Origin: Polaromonas sp.
GTDB lineage: Bacteria; Pseudomonadota; Gammaproteobacteria; Burkholderiales; Burkholderiaceae_C
Direction of reading: 5' to 3'
DNA length: 7,010 nucleotides
Assembly: GCA_025362825.1 (NCBI GenBank)
Contig: JANYFF010000031.1
Location: 1-7,010, forward strand
The notes under the pieces were generated by a model. It did not search any database and was not told the DNA's origin. It saw only the letters and a list, made by a program, of their open reading frames with translations. How positions within the stretch are numbered: position 1 is the stretch's first letter; every line of letters starts with the position of its first letter. Of this stretch, positions 1 through 5,624 are shown in pieces. Position numbers and translations under genes: made by a program.

Positions 1-29
1 TTGCCCAAGCCTACAAAGAGTTTGATCAT
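1..29 (-). CDS. pth: Peptidyl-tRNA hydrolase, N-terminal fragment (cut by window edge)
   Basis: Only the start codon and the next nine codons (the last incomplete) lie in the window. Read on the minus strand from the ATG at 29-27 they give MIKLFVGLG followed by the start of an Asn codon. This is the characteristic opening of bacterial Pth, in which a hydrophobic strand leads into the GLGN segment carrying the conserved Asn that contacts the substrate. Pth frees tRNA from peptidyl-tRNAs that drop off the ribosome. The call is strengthened by position: pth directly follows rplY in many proteobacteria, including Pseudomonas. The gene lies 131 bases downstream of rplY, with a hairpin in between. 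Only a weak GGAA-type ribosome site precedes the ATG. The fragment is short, so the call rests on motif plus synteny. Confidence 0.85.
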
Positions 30-93
30 GCTGGAGTTTCCATCACCCGGATTTTAGGGGGGCGTACCTGTGTGAAAGCGGCACGCCAAGTAA

Positions 94-129
94 GACGGCC
101 CATGCCTTCCTGCGAAGGTATGGGCCGTC
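94..129 (-). terminator. Long hairpin between rplY and pth, possible terminator or attenuator
   Basis: Positions 94-109 and 114-129 pair as a 16-bp stem with a single G-T wobble and a 4-base loop (CTGC). It lies 32 bases past the rplY stop. On the minus strand the bases after the stem read TTACTTGG, so there is no clean T-run. The stem is far too good to be chance, but as a Rho-independent terminator it is imperfect. It may only attenuate transcription into pth or protect the 3' end of the rplY message. Confidence 0.6.
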
Positions 130-160
130 GGCCTGCTGGCATTAAAGCCCTGCGCGAAGA

Positions 161-859
161 TTACTTCTTCTTGGCTGGTGGCTTGGCAGCAGCGGCTGGT
201 TTTGCAGCGTCCTTGGCAGCGGATGCGGCCTTGCCGGCTGCTGCTTTGGCGTTGACTGCAGGTGCAGCAGCGCCTTCAGCAGGTGCTGCTTCGACTTCTT
301 CGACGATGGCCGTGACGGACACCAGAACCGGGTTTTCCTGGCCCTTGGCAACGAACTTCACGCCCTTTGGCAGCGTGATGTCTTTGACGTGCAGTGACGA
401 ACCCTTTTTCAGGCCGCTGAGGTCAACGGCGATGAATTCAGGAATGTCTGCAGGGAAGCAGGAGATCGTCAACTCGGTCAACACGTGGTTGGCCAGGCAG
501 TTCTCGGCCTTGATGGCTGGGGACTCTTCTTCACCGCTGTAGTGCAATGGCACCTTGACGGTCATGCGGGTCTTGGCTTCGACGCGCTGGAAGTCGATGT
601 GCAGAATCTGTTGCTTGTACGGATGCATCTGCAAGTCGCGCAGCAGGACTTTTTGTTCCTTGCCGCCGAGTTCCATCTCGAGGATGGAAGCGTGAAAAGC
701 TTCTTTTTTGATGGCGTGGAACAACGCGTTGTGATCGATCTCGATCAGCAAAGGTTCACCGGTGCCACCGTAAACAATACCGGGCGTGCGACCGGTGATG
801 CGGAGACGGCGGCTCGCACCCGTACCCTGCTTGGCGCGCTCAAAAGCGACGAATTTCAT
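161..859 (-). CDS. rplY: 50S ribosomal protein L25, long CTC/TL5 form
   Basis: The 232-residue product belongs to the L25 family, which binds 5S rRNA in the central protuberance of the large ribosomal subunit. The L25 domain spans about residues 5-92 and includes the conserved RDLQMHPYKQQILHIDF stretch. A second beta domain (TL5/CTC C-terminal type) spans about 98-187. The last 45 residues are a low-complexity Ala/Lys/Pro tail ending in four basic or proline-flanked positions (PPAKKK), probably disordered and RNA-contacting. E. coli L25 is only about 94 residues; this long two-domain form is usual in Burkholderiales. The start is well supported by AAGGAGA five bases upstream of the ATG. The gene sits downstream of prs and upstream of pth, the common proteobacterial order. 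Confidence 0.97.
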   Translation of the reverse strand: MKFVAFERAKQGTGASRRLRITGRTPGIVYGGTGEPLLIEIDHNALFHAIKKEAFHASILEMELGGKEQKVLLRDLQMHPYKQQILHIDFQRVEAKTRMTVKVPLHYSGEEESPAIKAENCLANHVLTELTISCFPADIPEFIAVDLSGLKKGSSLHVKDITLPKGVKFVAKGQENPVLVSVTAIVEEVEAAPAEGAAAPAVNAKAAAGKAASAAKDAAKPAAAAKPPAKKK

Positions 860-864
860 AAACT

Positions 865-871
865 TCTCCTT
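865..871 (-). promoter_or_regulatory. Ribosome binding site of rplY
   Basis: On the minus strand AAGGAGA lies five bases before the ATG at 859-857. It is one of the few near-consensus Shine-Dalgarno sites in the window. It fixes the rplY start and fits a highly translated ribosomal protein gene. Confidence 0.85.
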
Positions 872-910
872 AAAAGGGTAGGCCGCGACCAGCTTCCCCC
901 GCTACAACAA

Positions 911-931
911 GGCTGCACGGAATGTGCAGCC
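911..931. terminator. Hairpin between prs and rplY, T-run on the plus-strand side
   Basis: GGCTGCAC (911-918) and GTGCAGCC (924-931) form a perfect 8-bp stem with a 5-base loop, in the 82-base gap between prs and rplY. In the direction of the two genes (minus) the following bases are TTGTTGTAG, an interrupted T-run. In the plus direction GCTTTTTG follows, a better T-run. It can be read as a bidirectional intrinsic terminator. For the minus-strand genes it probably stops only part of the transcription coming from prs. Confidence 0.6.
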
Positions 932-941
932 GCTTTTTGTT

Positions 942-1946
942 TCAGATTAGGACCGCTTGGTCCTGGTCTGAAAACAAACTCATGACAGACTCGCCCTTGG
1001 CGATGCGCTGGATTGTTTCTGCGATCAGCGGTCCCACGGACAGCTGACGGATTTTCTTGCAGTTTTTGGCGCTTTCGCTCAGCGGAATGGTGTTGGTAAT
1101 CACCACCTCGTCGAGTGCATCGCCCTGGGCAATGCGGTCAATGGCCGGGCCCGAAAAAATCGGGTGCGTGCAATAGGCATAAACTTTTTTGGCGCCGCGC
1201 TCCTTTAGCACCTCGGCAGCCTTGACCAGTGTGCCGGCGGTGTCGATCATGTCGTCCATGATCACGCAGTTTCGGCCTTCGATGTCACCGATCACGTGCA
1301 TGACTTCAGACACATTGGCCTTAGGCCGGCGCTTGTCGATGATGGCCATGTCGCAGCCGAGCTGCTTGGCAAGGGCCCGCGCCCGCACCACACCGCCCAC
1401 ATCGGGCGAAACCACCATCAGGTCGTTGTAATTCTTGGTGCGCAGATCGCCGAGCAAAACGGGCGATGCATAAATATTGTCAACCGGGATGTCAAAAAAG
1501 CCCTGAATCTGGTCGGCGTGCAGGTCCATGGTCAGCACGCGTGATACGCCGACGGCCTGCAGCATGTTGGCCACCACCTTGGCGGTGATAGGCACCCGCG
1601 CCGAACGTGGCCGGCGGTCCTGGCGGGCATAGCCGAAGTAGGGGATGACGGCTGAAATCCGTTCGGCAGATGCGCGCTTGAGCGCGTCGACCATGATCAG
1701 CAGTTCCATCAGGTTTTCGTTTGTTGGGGCGCAGGTGGACTGCACCACGAAGACGTCCCGGGCCCTGACGTTTTGCTGTATTTCTACCGTGACTTCGCCG
1801 TCGGAGAAGCGCCCGACGTGGGCTGCACCCAACGAGATACCCAGGTGCTGGGCAATCTCAAGCGCCATGCCCGGATTGGCATTGCCAGTAAAGAGCATGA
1901 AGTCAGAGTGGTGCGTCTGCATGTGGGGCCCAGCGTTTGTCGACAT
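942..1946 (-). CDS. prs: Ribose-phosphate pyrophosphokinase (PRPP synthetase)
   Basis: The enzyme transfers pyrophosphate from ATP to ribose 5-phosphate, giving PRPP for purine, pyrimidine, histidine, tryptophan and NAD synthesis. All class I Prs signatures are present: FSDGE at 47-51, the STCAPTNEN segment at 70-78, the catalytic flexible-loop region YARQDRRPRSARVP at 106-119, DLHADQ with the metal/ATP His at 143, SPDVGG at 180-185, KRRPK at 205-209, and the PRPP-binding loop DDMIDTAGT at 231-239. The length is 334 residues, against about 315-320 for most members. The excess is N-terminal: the ATG at 1946-1944 gives 13 more residues than E. coli Prs. A second ATG at 1922-1920 (starting MQTHHSDF) would give a more usual length, and neither has a clear Shine-Dalgarno. 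The gene is separated from the upstream tRNA by a strong terminator, so it should have its own promoter. Confidence 0.97.
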   Translation of the reverse strand: MSTNAGPHMQTHHSDFMLFTGNANPGMALEIAQHLGISLGAAHVGRFSDGEVTVEIQQNVRARDVFVVQSTCAPTNENLMELLIMVDALKRASAERISAVIPYFGYARQDRRPRSARVPITAKVVANMLQAVGVSRVLTMDLHADQIQGFFDIPVDNIYASPVLLGDLRTKNYNDLMVVSPDVGGVVRARALAKQLGCDMAIIDKRRPKANVSEVMHVIGDIEGRNCVIMDDMIDTAGTLVKAAEVLKERGAKKVYAYCTHPIFSGPAIDRIAQGDALDEVVITNTIPLSESAKNCKKIRQLSVGPLIAETIQRIAKGESVMSLFSDQDQAVLI

Positions 1947-1958
1947 GGATGTGGCTGA

Positions 1959-1995
1959 ATTTTAGGTTGTCTACAGGGACGCGATCAGAAATCAA
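1959..1995 (-). promoter_or_regulatory. Candidate promoter region of prs
   Basis: Transcription from the tRNA should end at about 2004, so a prs promoter is expected between there and the gene. Two weak possibilities are visible on the minus strand. The first is TTGATT (1995-1990), 16 bases, TAGACA (1973-1968). The second is TAAAAT (1964-1959, five of six bases of the -10 consensus) with no good -35. If the second is used, transcription would begin about 6 bases before the ATG at 1946, which would favour translation from the ATG at 1922. Sigma-70 matches this weak are common by chance. Confidence 0.25.
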
Positions 1996-2003
1996 TGCGC
2001 TTT

Positions 2004-2041
2004 AAAAACACACAAACCCGCAGTGTGCGGGTTTGTGTGTT
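2004..2041 (-). terminator. Rho-independent terminator after tRNA-Gln
   Basis: Positions 2007-2022 and 2026-2041 form a perfect 16-bp stem with a 3-base loop: a GC core (CCCGCA/TGCGGG) extended by CA/TG-rich pairs. On the minus strand the stem runs directly into a T-run of five. It lies about 30 bases past the encoded CCA of the tRNA and ahead of prs. It should end the tRNA transcript, or any ispE-tRNA read-through, and isolate prs. Confidence 0.88.
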
Positions 2042-2070
2042 GTGCTGAATAAATTAAATACCTCAAAATT

Positions 2071-2147
2071 TGGCAGGGGTGGAAGGAGTCGAACCTGCGA
2101 ATGCCGGAATCAAAATCCGGTGCCTTAACCAACTTGGCGACACCCCT
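2071..2147 (-). tRNA. tRNA-Gln, anticodon TTG
   Basis: The 77-base gene folds as a complete cloverleaf on the minus strand. The acceptor stem AGGGGTG (2147-2141) pairs with CACCCCT (2081-2075). The anticodon stem CCGGA/TCCGG encloses a 7-base loop TTTTGAT, which puts anticodon TTG at 2113-2111. The T loop is TTCGACT, the discriminator is G, and CCA is encoded at 2073-2071. The T stem (GCAGG/CCTTC) has one C-T mismatch next to its outer pair. The anticodon reads CAA and, by wobble, CAG. A tRNA-Gln between ispE and prs is also known from Pseudomonas, so the position is ancestral. Confidence 0.96.
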
Positions 2148-2151
2148 ACAC

Positions 2152-2178
2152 GGGATAGCTGGCAGCGTTAACTGTCAA
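2152..2178 (-). promoter_or_regulatory. Candidate tRNA-Gln promoter (weak)
   Basis: A perfect -35 hexamer TTGACA lies at 2178-2173 on the minus strand, but the best -10 at usable distance is TATCCC (2157-2152, spacer 15). Only four bases then separate it from the tRNA 5' end, which is too close for a normal start plus RNase P leader. The tRNA may instead be processed from an ispE transcript. The rest of the 78-base ispE-tRNA gap shows nothing else. Confidence 0.25.
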
Positions 2179-2225
2179 CAAACCCATTAATCATTACCCT
2201 GAAACTGCAACCCAAGCCATTCAGT

Positions 2226-3185
2226 TTACCAACCGGCCAAAGGATGCACCTCCAGATTGCTGCATTTGCGGATTTCATGATCACCGGTCAGATCACTACC
2301 GGTCATTACAAAATCCGTGCCATGCGGCAAATGCGCAAACACAGCACTTCCGGAGCCAGTCATGCGTCCCTGGAGATTTTTCGACGTTAACCAGTCAAGT
2401 GACTGACCTATTTCGGGACATAAATCCAGGGCAACCGGCTGGAGGTCATTACGGCCAAACCCGTACACGCCGTGTACCGGATACTCGCCATATGCATCTG
2501 CAGCAAAGCCTTTGATTGTAGCAGTTTCTGTATCCCTTTTAAGCTCCGGAGCGCTGAAAATTGCCTGTGTTGAGAGCCCGGCCCGTGGTTTGGCGACTAC
2601 AAAATTTGCAGCAGGCAGGGTGATAGGTGTGATTTTTTCACCTACGCCCTCGACCCAGGCATTACCGCCAGAAAGAAAGAAAGGCACATCTGCACCCAGC
2701 GAGAGCGCCATTGCCTGGACCTCGGCGCGCGGCACATCCAGGCCCCAGAGATGCTGCAGCGCCAGCAGGCAGCTGGCTGCATCCGACGAGCCCCCGCCCA
2801 TACCGGCCTGGCTGGGGATACGTTTTTCAAGGCTGATGTGTACGCCCAGCGGGGTGCCGCTAAAGCGCTGCAGGCCACGCGCAGCGCGAACGCACAGGTC
2901 TTCTGTCGGCAGGGCATCAGGTTGGTCGCTGCCGCTTGGCTTGAGCACATCGCTACGGCTTATTTTTCCGTCCTTCCGCAGCTCGAAGTGCAATGTGTCG
3001 CACCAGTCGATCAGCATGAAAACCGATTGCAGCAGGTGGTAACCGTCAGGCCTGCGGCCGGTGATGTGCAGGAAGAGATTCAGCTTGGCCGGGGCTGGTA
3101 CGTCGTAAATGGCCTTGATGGGCGTGCGCGGATTCATCGGGTCAGTCGGCAGGGCAATAGGGCAATTGGGAAAATTTCGGCTCAC
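2226..3185 (-). CDS. ispE: 4-diphosphocytidyl-2-C-methyl-D-erythritol kinase
   Basis: IspE is the cytosolic GHMP-family kinase that phosphorylates CDP-methylerythritol in the MEP pathway to isoprenoid precursors. Visible motifs (319-residue numbering) are APAKLNLFLHITGRRPDGYH with the substrate/catalytic Lys at 34, the ATP-binding glycine loop GMGGGSSDA at 128-136, GADVPFF with the catalytic Asp at 166, and the C-terminal GHMP motif TGSGSAVFA around 276-284. The start given is a GTG at 3185-3183 overlapping the lolB stop by four bases (GTGA). It gives a product about 30 residues longer than usual ahead of PAKLNLF. An ATG at 3137-3135 would give 303 residues, nearer the family's 280-300. Neither start has a clear Shine-Dalgarno; I kept the GTG because the upstream genes show the same type of overlap. 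Last protein gene of the TPR-lolB-ispE cluster. Confidence 0.95.
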   Translation of the reverse strand: MSRNFPNCPIALPTDPMNPRTPIKAIYDVPAPAKLNLFLHITGRRPDGYHLLQSVFMLIDWCDTLHFELRKDGKISRSDVLKPSGSDQPDALPTEDLCVRAARGLQRFSGTPLGVHISLEKRIPSQAGMGGGSSDAASCLLALQHLWGLDVPRAEVQAMALSLGADVPFFLSGGNAWVEGVGEKITPITLPAANFVVAKPRAGLSTQAIFSAPELKRDTETATIKGFAADAYGEYPVHGVYGFGRNDLQPVALDLCPEIGQSLDWLTSKNLQGRMTGSGSAVFAHLPHGTDFVMTGSDLTGDHEIRKCSNLEVHPLAGW

Positions 3186-3745
3186 TGGTCCAGTACGATG
3201 CGCAATTCGGCTTGCGGCGCCGGATCAACCCGTTTGGCGGTGATGCGCCCGGTGGACTGCTGCGACAGGTCGGCCGTCCAGCCGTACTGGCTGGTGTTGG
3301 TGCCTTCCAGCCAGGCAAACAGGGCGGTTACCGGGATGGCGGCCCCCGTGACCTGTGCCAGCAGTGCATCAACAGAAGCGAAACTGCGAATCTCACGGCC
3401 GGATTCAAGAATCGCCTCACCGGGGGACCAGCGCATCACGCCAATGACGCTACCAATCGGGCTGACCAGTTTCAGGTCGCCCTTTTCAGGTGTGCCTTGC
3501 AATTCAAAGCCGGCAAAAAAGGATTGTGGAGGATCACTTTGCACCTGCAGGCTGATGCGGCCTGCCCAAGGGCCATTTTTTTGGTCATTCAGGCCGCTAG
3601 CCCCCGTTTTATGGGCACATCCCGCTATAAAAAACGTAGCAATTAACAAAAATGGAAGAAAAATCCACGTCCTCGCGGCTGGGGCCGGGCGGTCGACCCC
3701 GGAACTTTGCCCCTTGACTATGCCCAATCCGAAAATCCCGTTCAA
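3182..3745 (-). CDS. lolB: Outer-membrane lipoprotein receptor LolB
   Basis: LolB accepts lipoproteins from periplasmic LolA and inserts them into the outer membrane. The 187-residue product has a hydrophobic segment at about 27-42 ending in a lipobox I-A-G-C with the lipidated Cys at 43. The +2 residue is Ala, not the Asp that retains lipoproteins in the inner membrane. The mature part has the family pattern of strands, including FFAGFELQGTPEKGDLKL at about 76-93, SPIGSVIGVMRW at 95-106 and GREIRSFASVDALL at 116-129. It is shorter (145 residues after Cys) than E. coli LolB (about 186). The only upstream start I can find is a TTG at 3745-3743, overlapping the TPR gene's TGA (TTGA); a second TTG at 3727 is possible. 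The 42-residue signal peptide from the first TTG is long. Position between the TPR gene and ispE matches Pseudomonas lolB. Confidence 0.92.
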   Translation of the reverse strand: MNGIFGLGIVKGQSSGVDRPAPAARTWIFLPFLLIATFFIAGCAHKTGASGLNDQKNGPWAGRISLQVQSDPPQSFFAGFELQGTPEKGDLKLVSPIGSVIGVMRWSPGEAILESGREIRSFASVDALLAQVTGAAIPVTALFAWLEGTNTSQYGWTADLSQQSTGRITAKRVDPAPQAELRIVLDQ

Positions 3746-5514
3746 GGTTTGACCCGCAGGCGTTTGAAGGTTTCCAGCAAGGTTTCGTTCTCGGGGTTGA
3801 GCAACTGGCCCTCGCGCCAGATGGCTAGCGCCTTGTCGCGCTCACCCATGGTCCAGAGCACTTCACCAAAGTGGGCGGCGATTTCGGCATCGGGTTTGGC
3901 TTTGAAGGCTTCAGCAAAAATCCGGCTAGCTTCTGCCTTGTTTCCCATGCGGAATTCAACCCAGCCCAGGCTGTCGCGGATAAACGGGTCGTTTGGCACG
4001 TATTCCAGAGCCTTCTGGATCAGCTGGCGGGCTTCGGGCAGGCGGACATTGCGGTCTGCAAAAGAGTAACCGAGGGCGTTGTAGGCGTTGTGGTATTCGG
4101 GTTTGAGCTCAATGACACGGCGCAGCAGGCGCTCCATTTCAGGTAGTTTGCCGAGCTTTTCGGCCATCATGGCCTGGTCATAAATGAGGTCGGCGTCTTC
4201 CGGTGACTTGGCAACGGCCTGTCCCAGCACGTCGTAAGCCATCTGGTATTGCTTCAAATCACGCAGCAGGCCGGTTTCTGCAACCAGCTTGAGCCGCGCA
4301 TCGCCGGCGTTGCGCTCGGGCAGGCTACGGATCAGCTGCAGGCCTTCTGCGAGCTTGCCCTGGCTGGCCAAAATGGACGCACGGCGGGTTTGCGCCAGCA
4401 TCAGGTCCTCGGGGTTCTCGATTTTGTTGATCCAGGCTTCTGCGCCTGCAAAGTCCTTGCGCTTTTCGGCAATCTGCACCAACGAGAGGTAGGCCTGGGC
4501 CAGGCCGCGATTTTGTTCGTCTTCTGCTGTTGGCGTCAGTTTGTTCAGGGCAACATAGCGTTCGAGCGAGGTTTGCGCCACCGCCAGCTGGTTGTCCTGT
4601 AATTGCAGGGTGCCGAGCACCAGCCAGGCAGATGCAAAGTCGGGCTTCTCACGGATCACGATTTGCAACTGCGCCGAGGCCTCGGCGTAGCGTTGCGCAT
4701 CCAGCAATCCCCGCGCGTAGCCCATGCGGATCTCGGGAAGTGCGGCGGGGTTGTTAGTGAGGTATTTTTTGATGATGGCCTCGGCACCGGGACGGGTGGG
4801 ATCCATCAGTTCGAGCGCTACCAGCACCGGCCCTTCGGACAGGGAATCCCCTGCCTGGCCTTTGTTTGCCGCCTCCAGCGCACCCGGTGCATCGCCTGCT
4901 GCCACGCGCATGCGGCCTATGGTGGTCCAGGCAGAAGCTGATGTTGCAGGATTCGTCAGGTAGCTGGCCAATGCTTCTTCAACGACCGCGGCAGCACGTT
5001 TTTTATCGCTCACCCGTGCATAAGCACGGGGAATTGCTGCAATAGCCAGCGAGCGCTCGGCCACAGGCGCCTGCTCAATGCCGGACTTCAGGTACGGAAC
5101 AGTGTCGCCAATCCGGTTCAACGCAATTAATATCTGCAGGACATAGCGGTTCGGTTCAGGTGCTTTTGGCTGGGCCTGTTTCCAGGCTTGTGCGGCCTGC
5201 AAAGCTGCTTCGCCCGAACGCGATTGCAGGGCTATTTCAGTGGCGCGCTGGTAGAGCTGTGCATCGTTGGTTTTGCGGGCCGCGTCCAGCATCAGTGCAA
5301 AGCCGGCGCCGGGCTCACCCTCCTGCACAGTCATTTCGCCTACTACAAGCTGGTAAAAAAGCTCACCATCGAGGGCGGAATTTGGCGGGGCTACTGTATC
5401 GGACAGGGTCTGTGACGACGCTGAAGGTTCCGCAGGAATTACTTTTGTCTGGGAGAAGGCCAGAGGCGAGGCCAGCCACAAACCTGCAAGCGCCCAGATA
5501 AGTTTTTTCTTCAT
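3742..5514 (-). CDS. Secreted tetratricopeptide-repeat protein, LbcA-like
   Basis: The 590-residue product begins with a signal peptide: MKKK, a hydrophobic core at about 5-17, and a plausible cleavage site A-F-S/Q after residue 21. The rest is almost wholly helical repeats. Recognisable TPR units lie at about 291-324, 338-368, 438-471, 472-507, 508-541 and 542-575; the N-terminal half (50-290) looks like diverged repeats. The position upstream of lolB and ispE, and the opening ELFYQLVVGEMTVQEG, match the Pseudomonas gene PA4667. That gene encodes LbcA, an outer-membrane TPR lipoprotein that serves the protease CtpA in cell-wall hydrolase turnover. Similar function is inferred. Unlike LbcA, this protein has no cysteine, so it should be soluble in the periplasm. 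I chose the ATG at 5514 because it gives a clean signal peptide; an in-frame ATG at 5562 would add 16 polar residues before it. The chosen start overlaps a leader ORF stop (ATGA). Confidence 0.88.
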   Translation of the reverse strand: MKKKLIWALAGLWLASPLAFSQTKVIPAEPSASSQTLSDTVAPPNSALDGELFYQLVVGEMTVQEGEPGAGFALMLDAARKTNDAQLYQRATEIALQSRSGEAALQAAQAWKQAQPKAPEPNRYVLQILIALNRIGDTVPYLKSGIEQAPVAERSLAIAAIPRAYARVSDKKRAAAVVEEALASYLTNPATSASAWTTIGRMRVAAGDAPGALEAANKGQAGDSLSEGPVLVALELMDPTRPGAEAIIKKYLTNNPAALPEIRMGYARGLLDAQRYAEASAQLQIVIREKPDFASAWLVLGTLQLQDNQLAVAQTSLERYVALNKLTPTAEDEQNRGLAQAYLSLVQIAEKRKDFAGAEAWINKIENPEDLMLAQTRRASILASQGKLAEGLQLIRSLPERNAGDARLKLVAETGLLRDLKQYQMAYDVLGQAVAKSPEDADLIYDQAMMAEKLGKLPEMERLLRRVIELKPEYHNAYNALGYSFADRNVRLPEARQLIQKALEYVPNDPFIRDSLGWVEFRMGNKAEASRIFAEAFKAKPDAEIAAHFGEVLWTMGERDKALAIWREGQLLNPENETLLETFKRLRVKP

Positions 5515-5549
5515 TGAGCCATGATAATTGAAGCCTTGGCCCTGTGCAT
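5511..5549 (-). CDS. Possible 12-codon leader ORF coupled to the TPR gene
   Basis: On the minus strand an ATG at 5549-5547 opens MHRAKASIIMAQ and ends in TGA at 5513-5511, overlapping the TPR gene's ATG as ATGA. An AGGAGG lies three bases before this ATG, while the TPR gene's own ATG has no Shine-Dalgarno. Ribosomes could load at the leader and reinitiate on the TPR gene. The 3-base spacing is shorter than ideal. Whether the peptide itself matters is unknown. The alternative is that the AGGAGG is incidental and lies inside an N-terminally extended TPR gene starting at 5562. Confidence 0.45.
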   Translation of the reverse strand: MHRAKASIIMAQ

Positions 5550-5552
5550 TAC

Positions 5553-5558
5553 CCTCCT
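5553..5558 (-). promoter_or_regulatory. Consensus Shine-Dalgarno AGGAGG upstream of the TPR gene
   Basis: This is the strongest anti-16S match in the window. It lies 38 bases ahead of the signal-peptide start at 5514, too far to serve it directly, but only three bases before the leader ORF's ATG. It therefore suggests translation through the leader. No convincing sigma-70 promoter was found in the 5563-5624 stretch for either the TPR gene or the divergent mutM. Confidence 0.5.
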
Positions 5559-5624
5559 GCATGAAGATGACGTAAACATCTTTTCGACCTACATACTTTT
5601 TTTCGAGAACCGCCCGAGCGCTCC

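Noticed and set aside
161..310. Tandem-like GCT/GCC repeats suggesting a DNA repeat array
   Set aside because: The pattern follows codons for the Ala/Lys tail of L25; units are irregular and there are no spacers, so it is neither a CRISPR array nor a satellite.
72..542. Ala-rich plus-strand open frame opposite the rplY tail
   Set aside because: The alanine-rich composition simply mirrors the repetitive Ala/Lys codons of the L25 tail.
485..985. Plus-strand open frame of 166 codons opposite rplY
   Set aside because: It is antisense to a clear ribosomal protein gene and crosses the prs-rplY hairpin. No recognisable domain.
2751..3752. 333-codon plus-strand open frame opposite ispE and lolB
   Set aside because: It lies antisense to two well-recognised genes, has no family resemblance and no ribosome site. 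It is a shadow of GC-biased codon use on the other strand.
5597..5603. Run of seven T upstream of mutM, considered as a terminator
   Set aside because: No stem precedes it in either direction; probably part of an AT-rich divergent control region.
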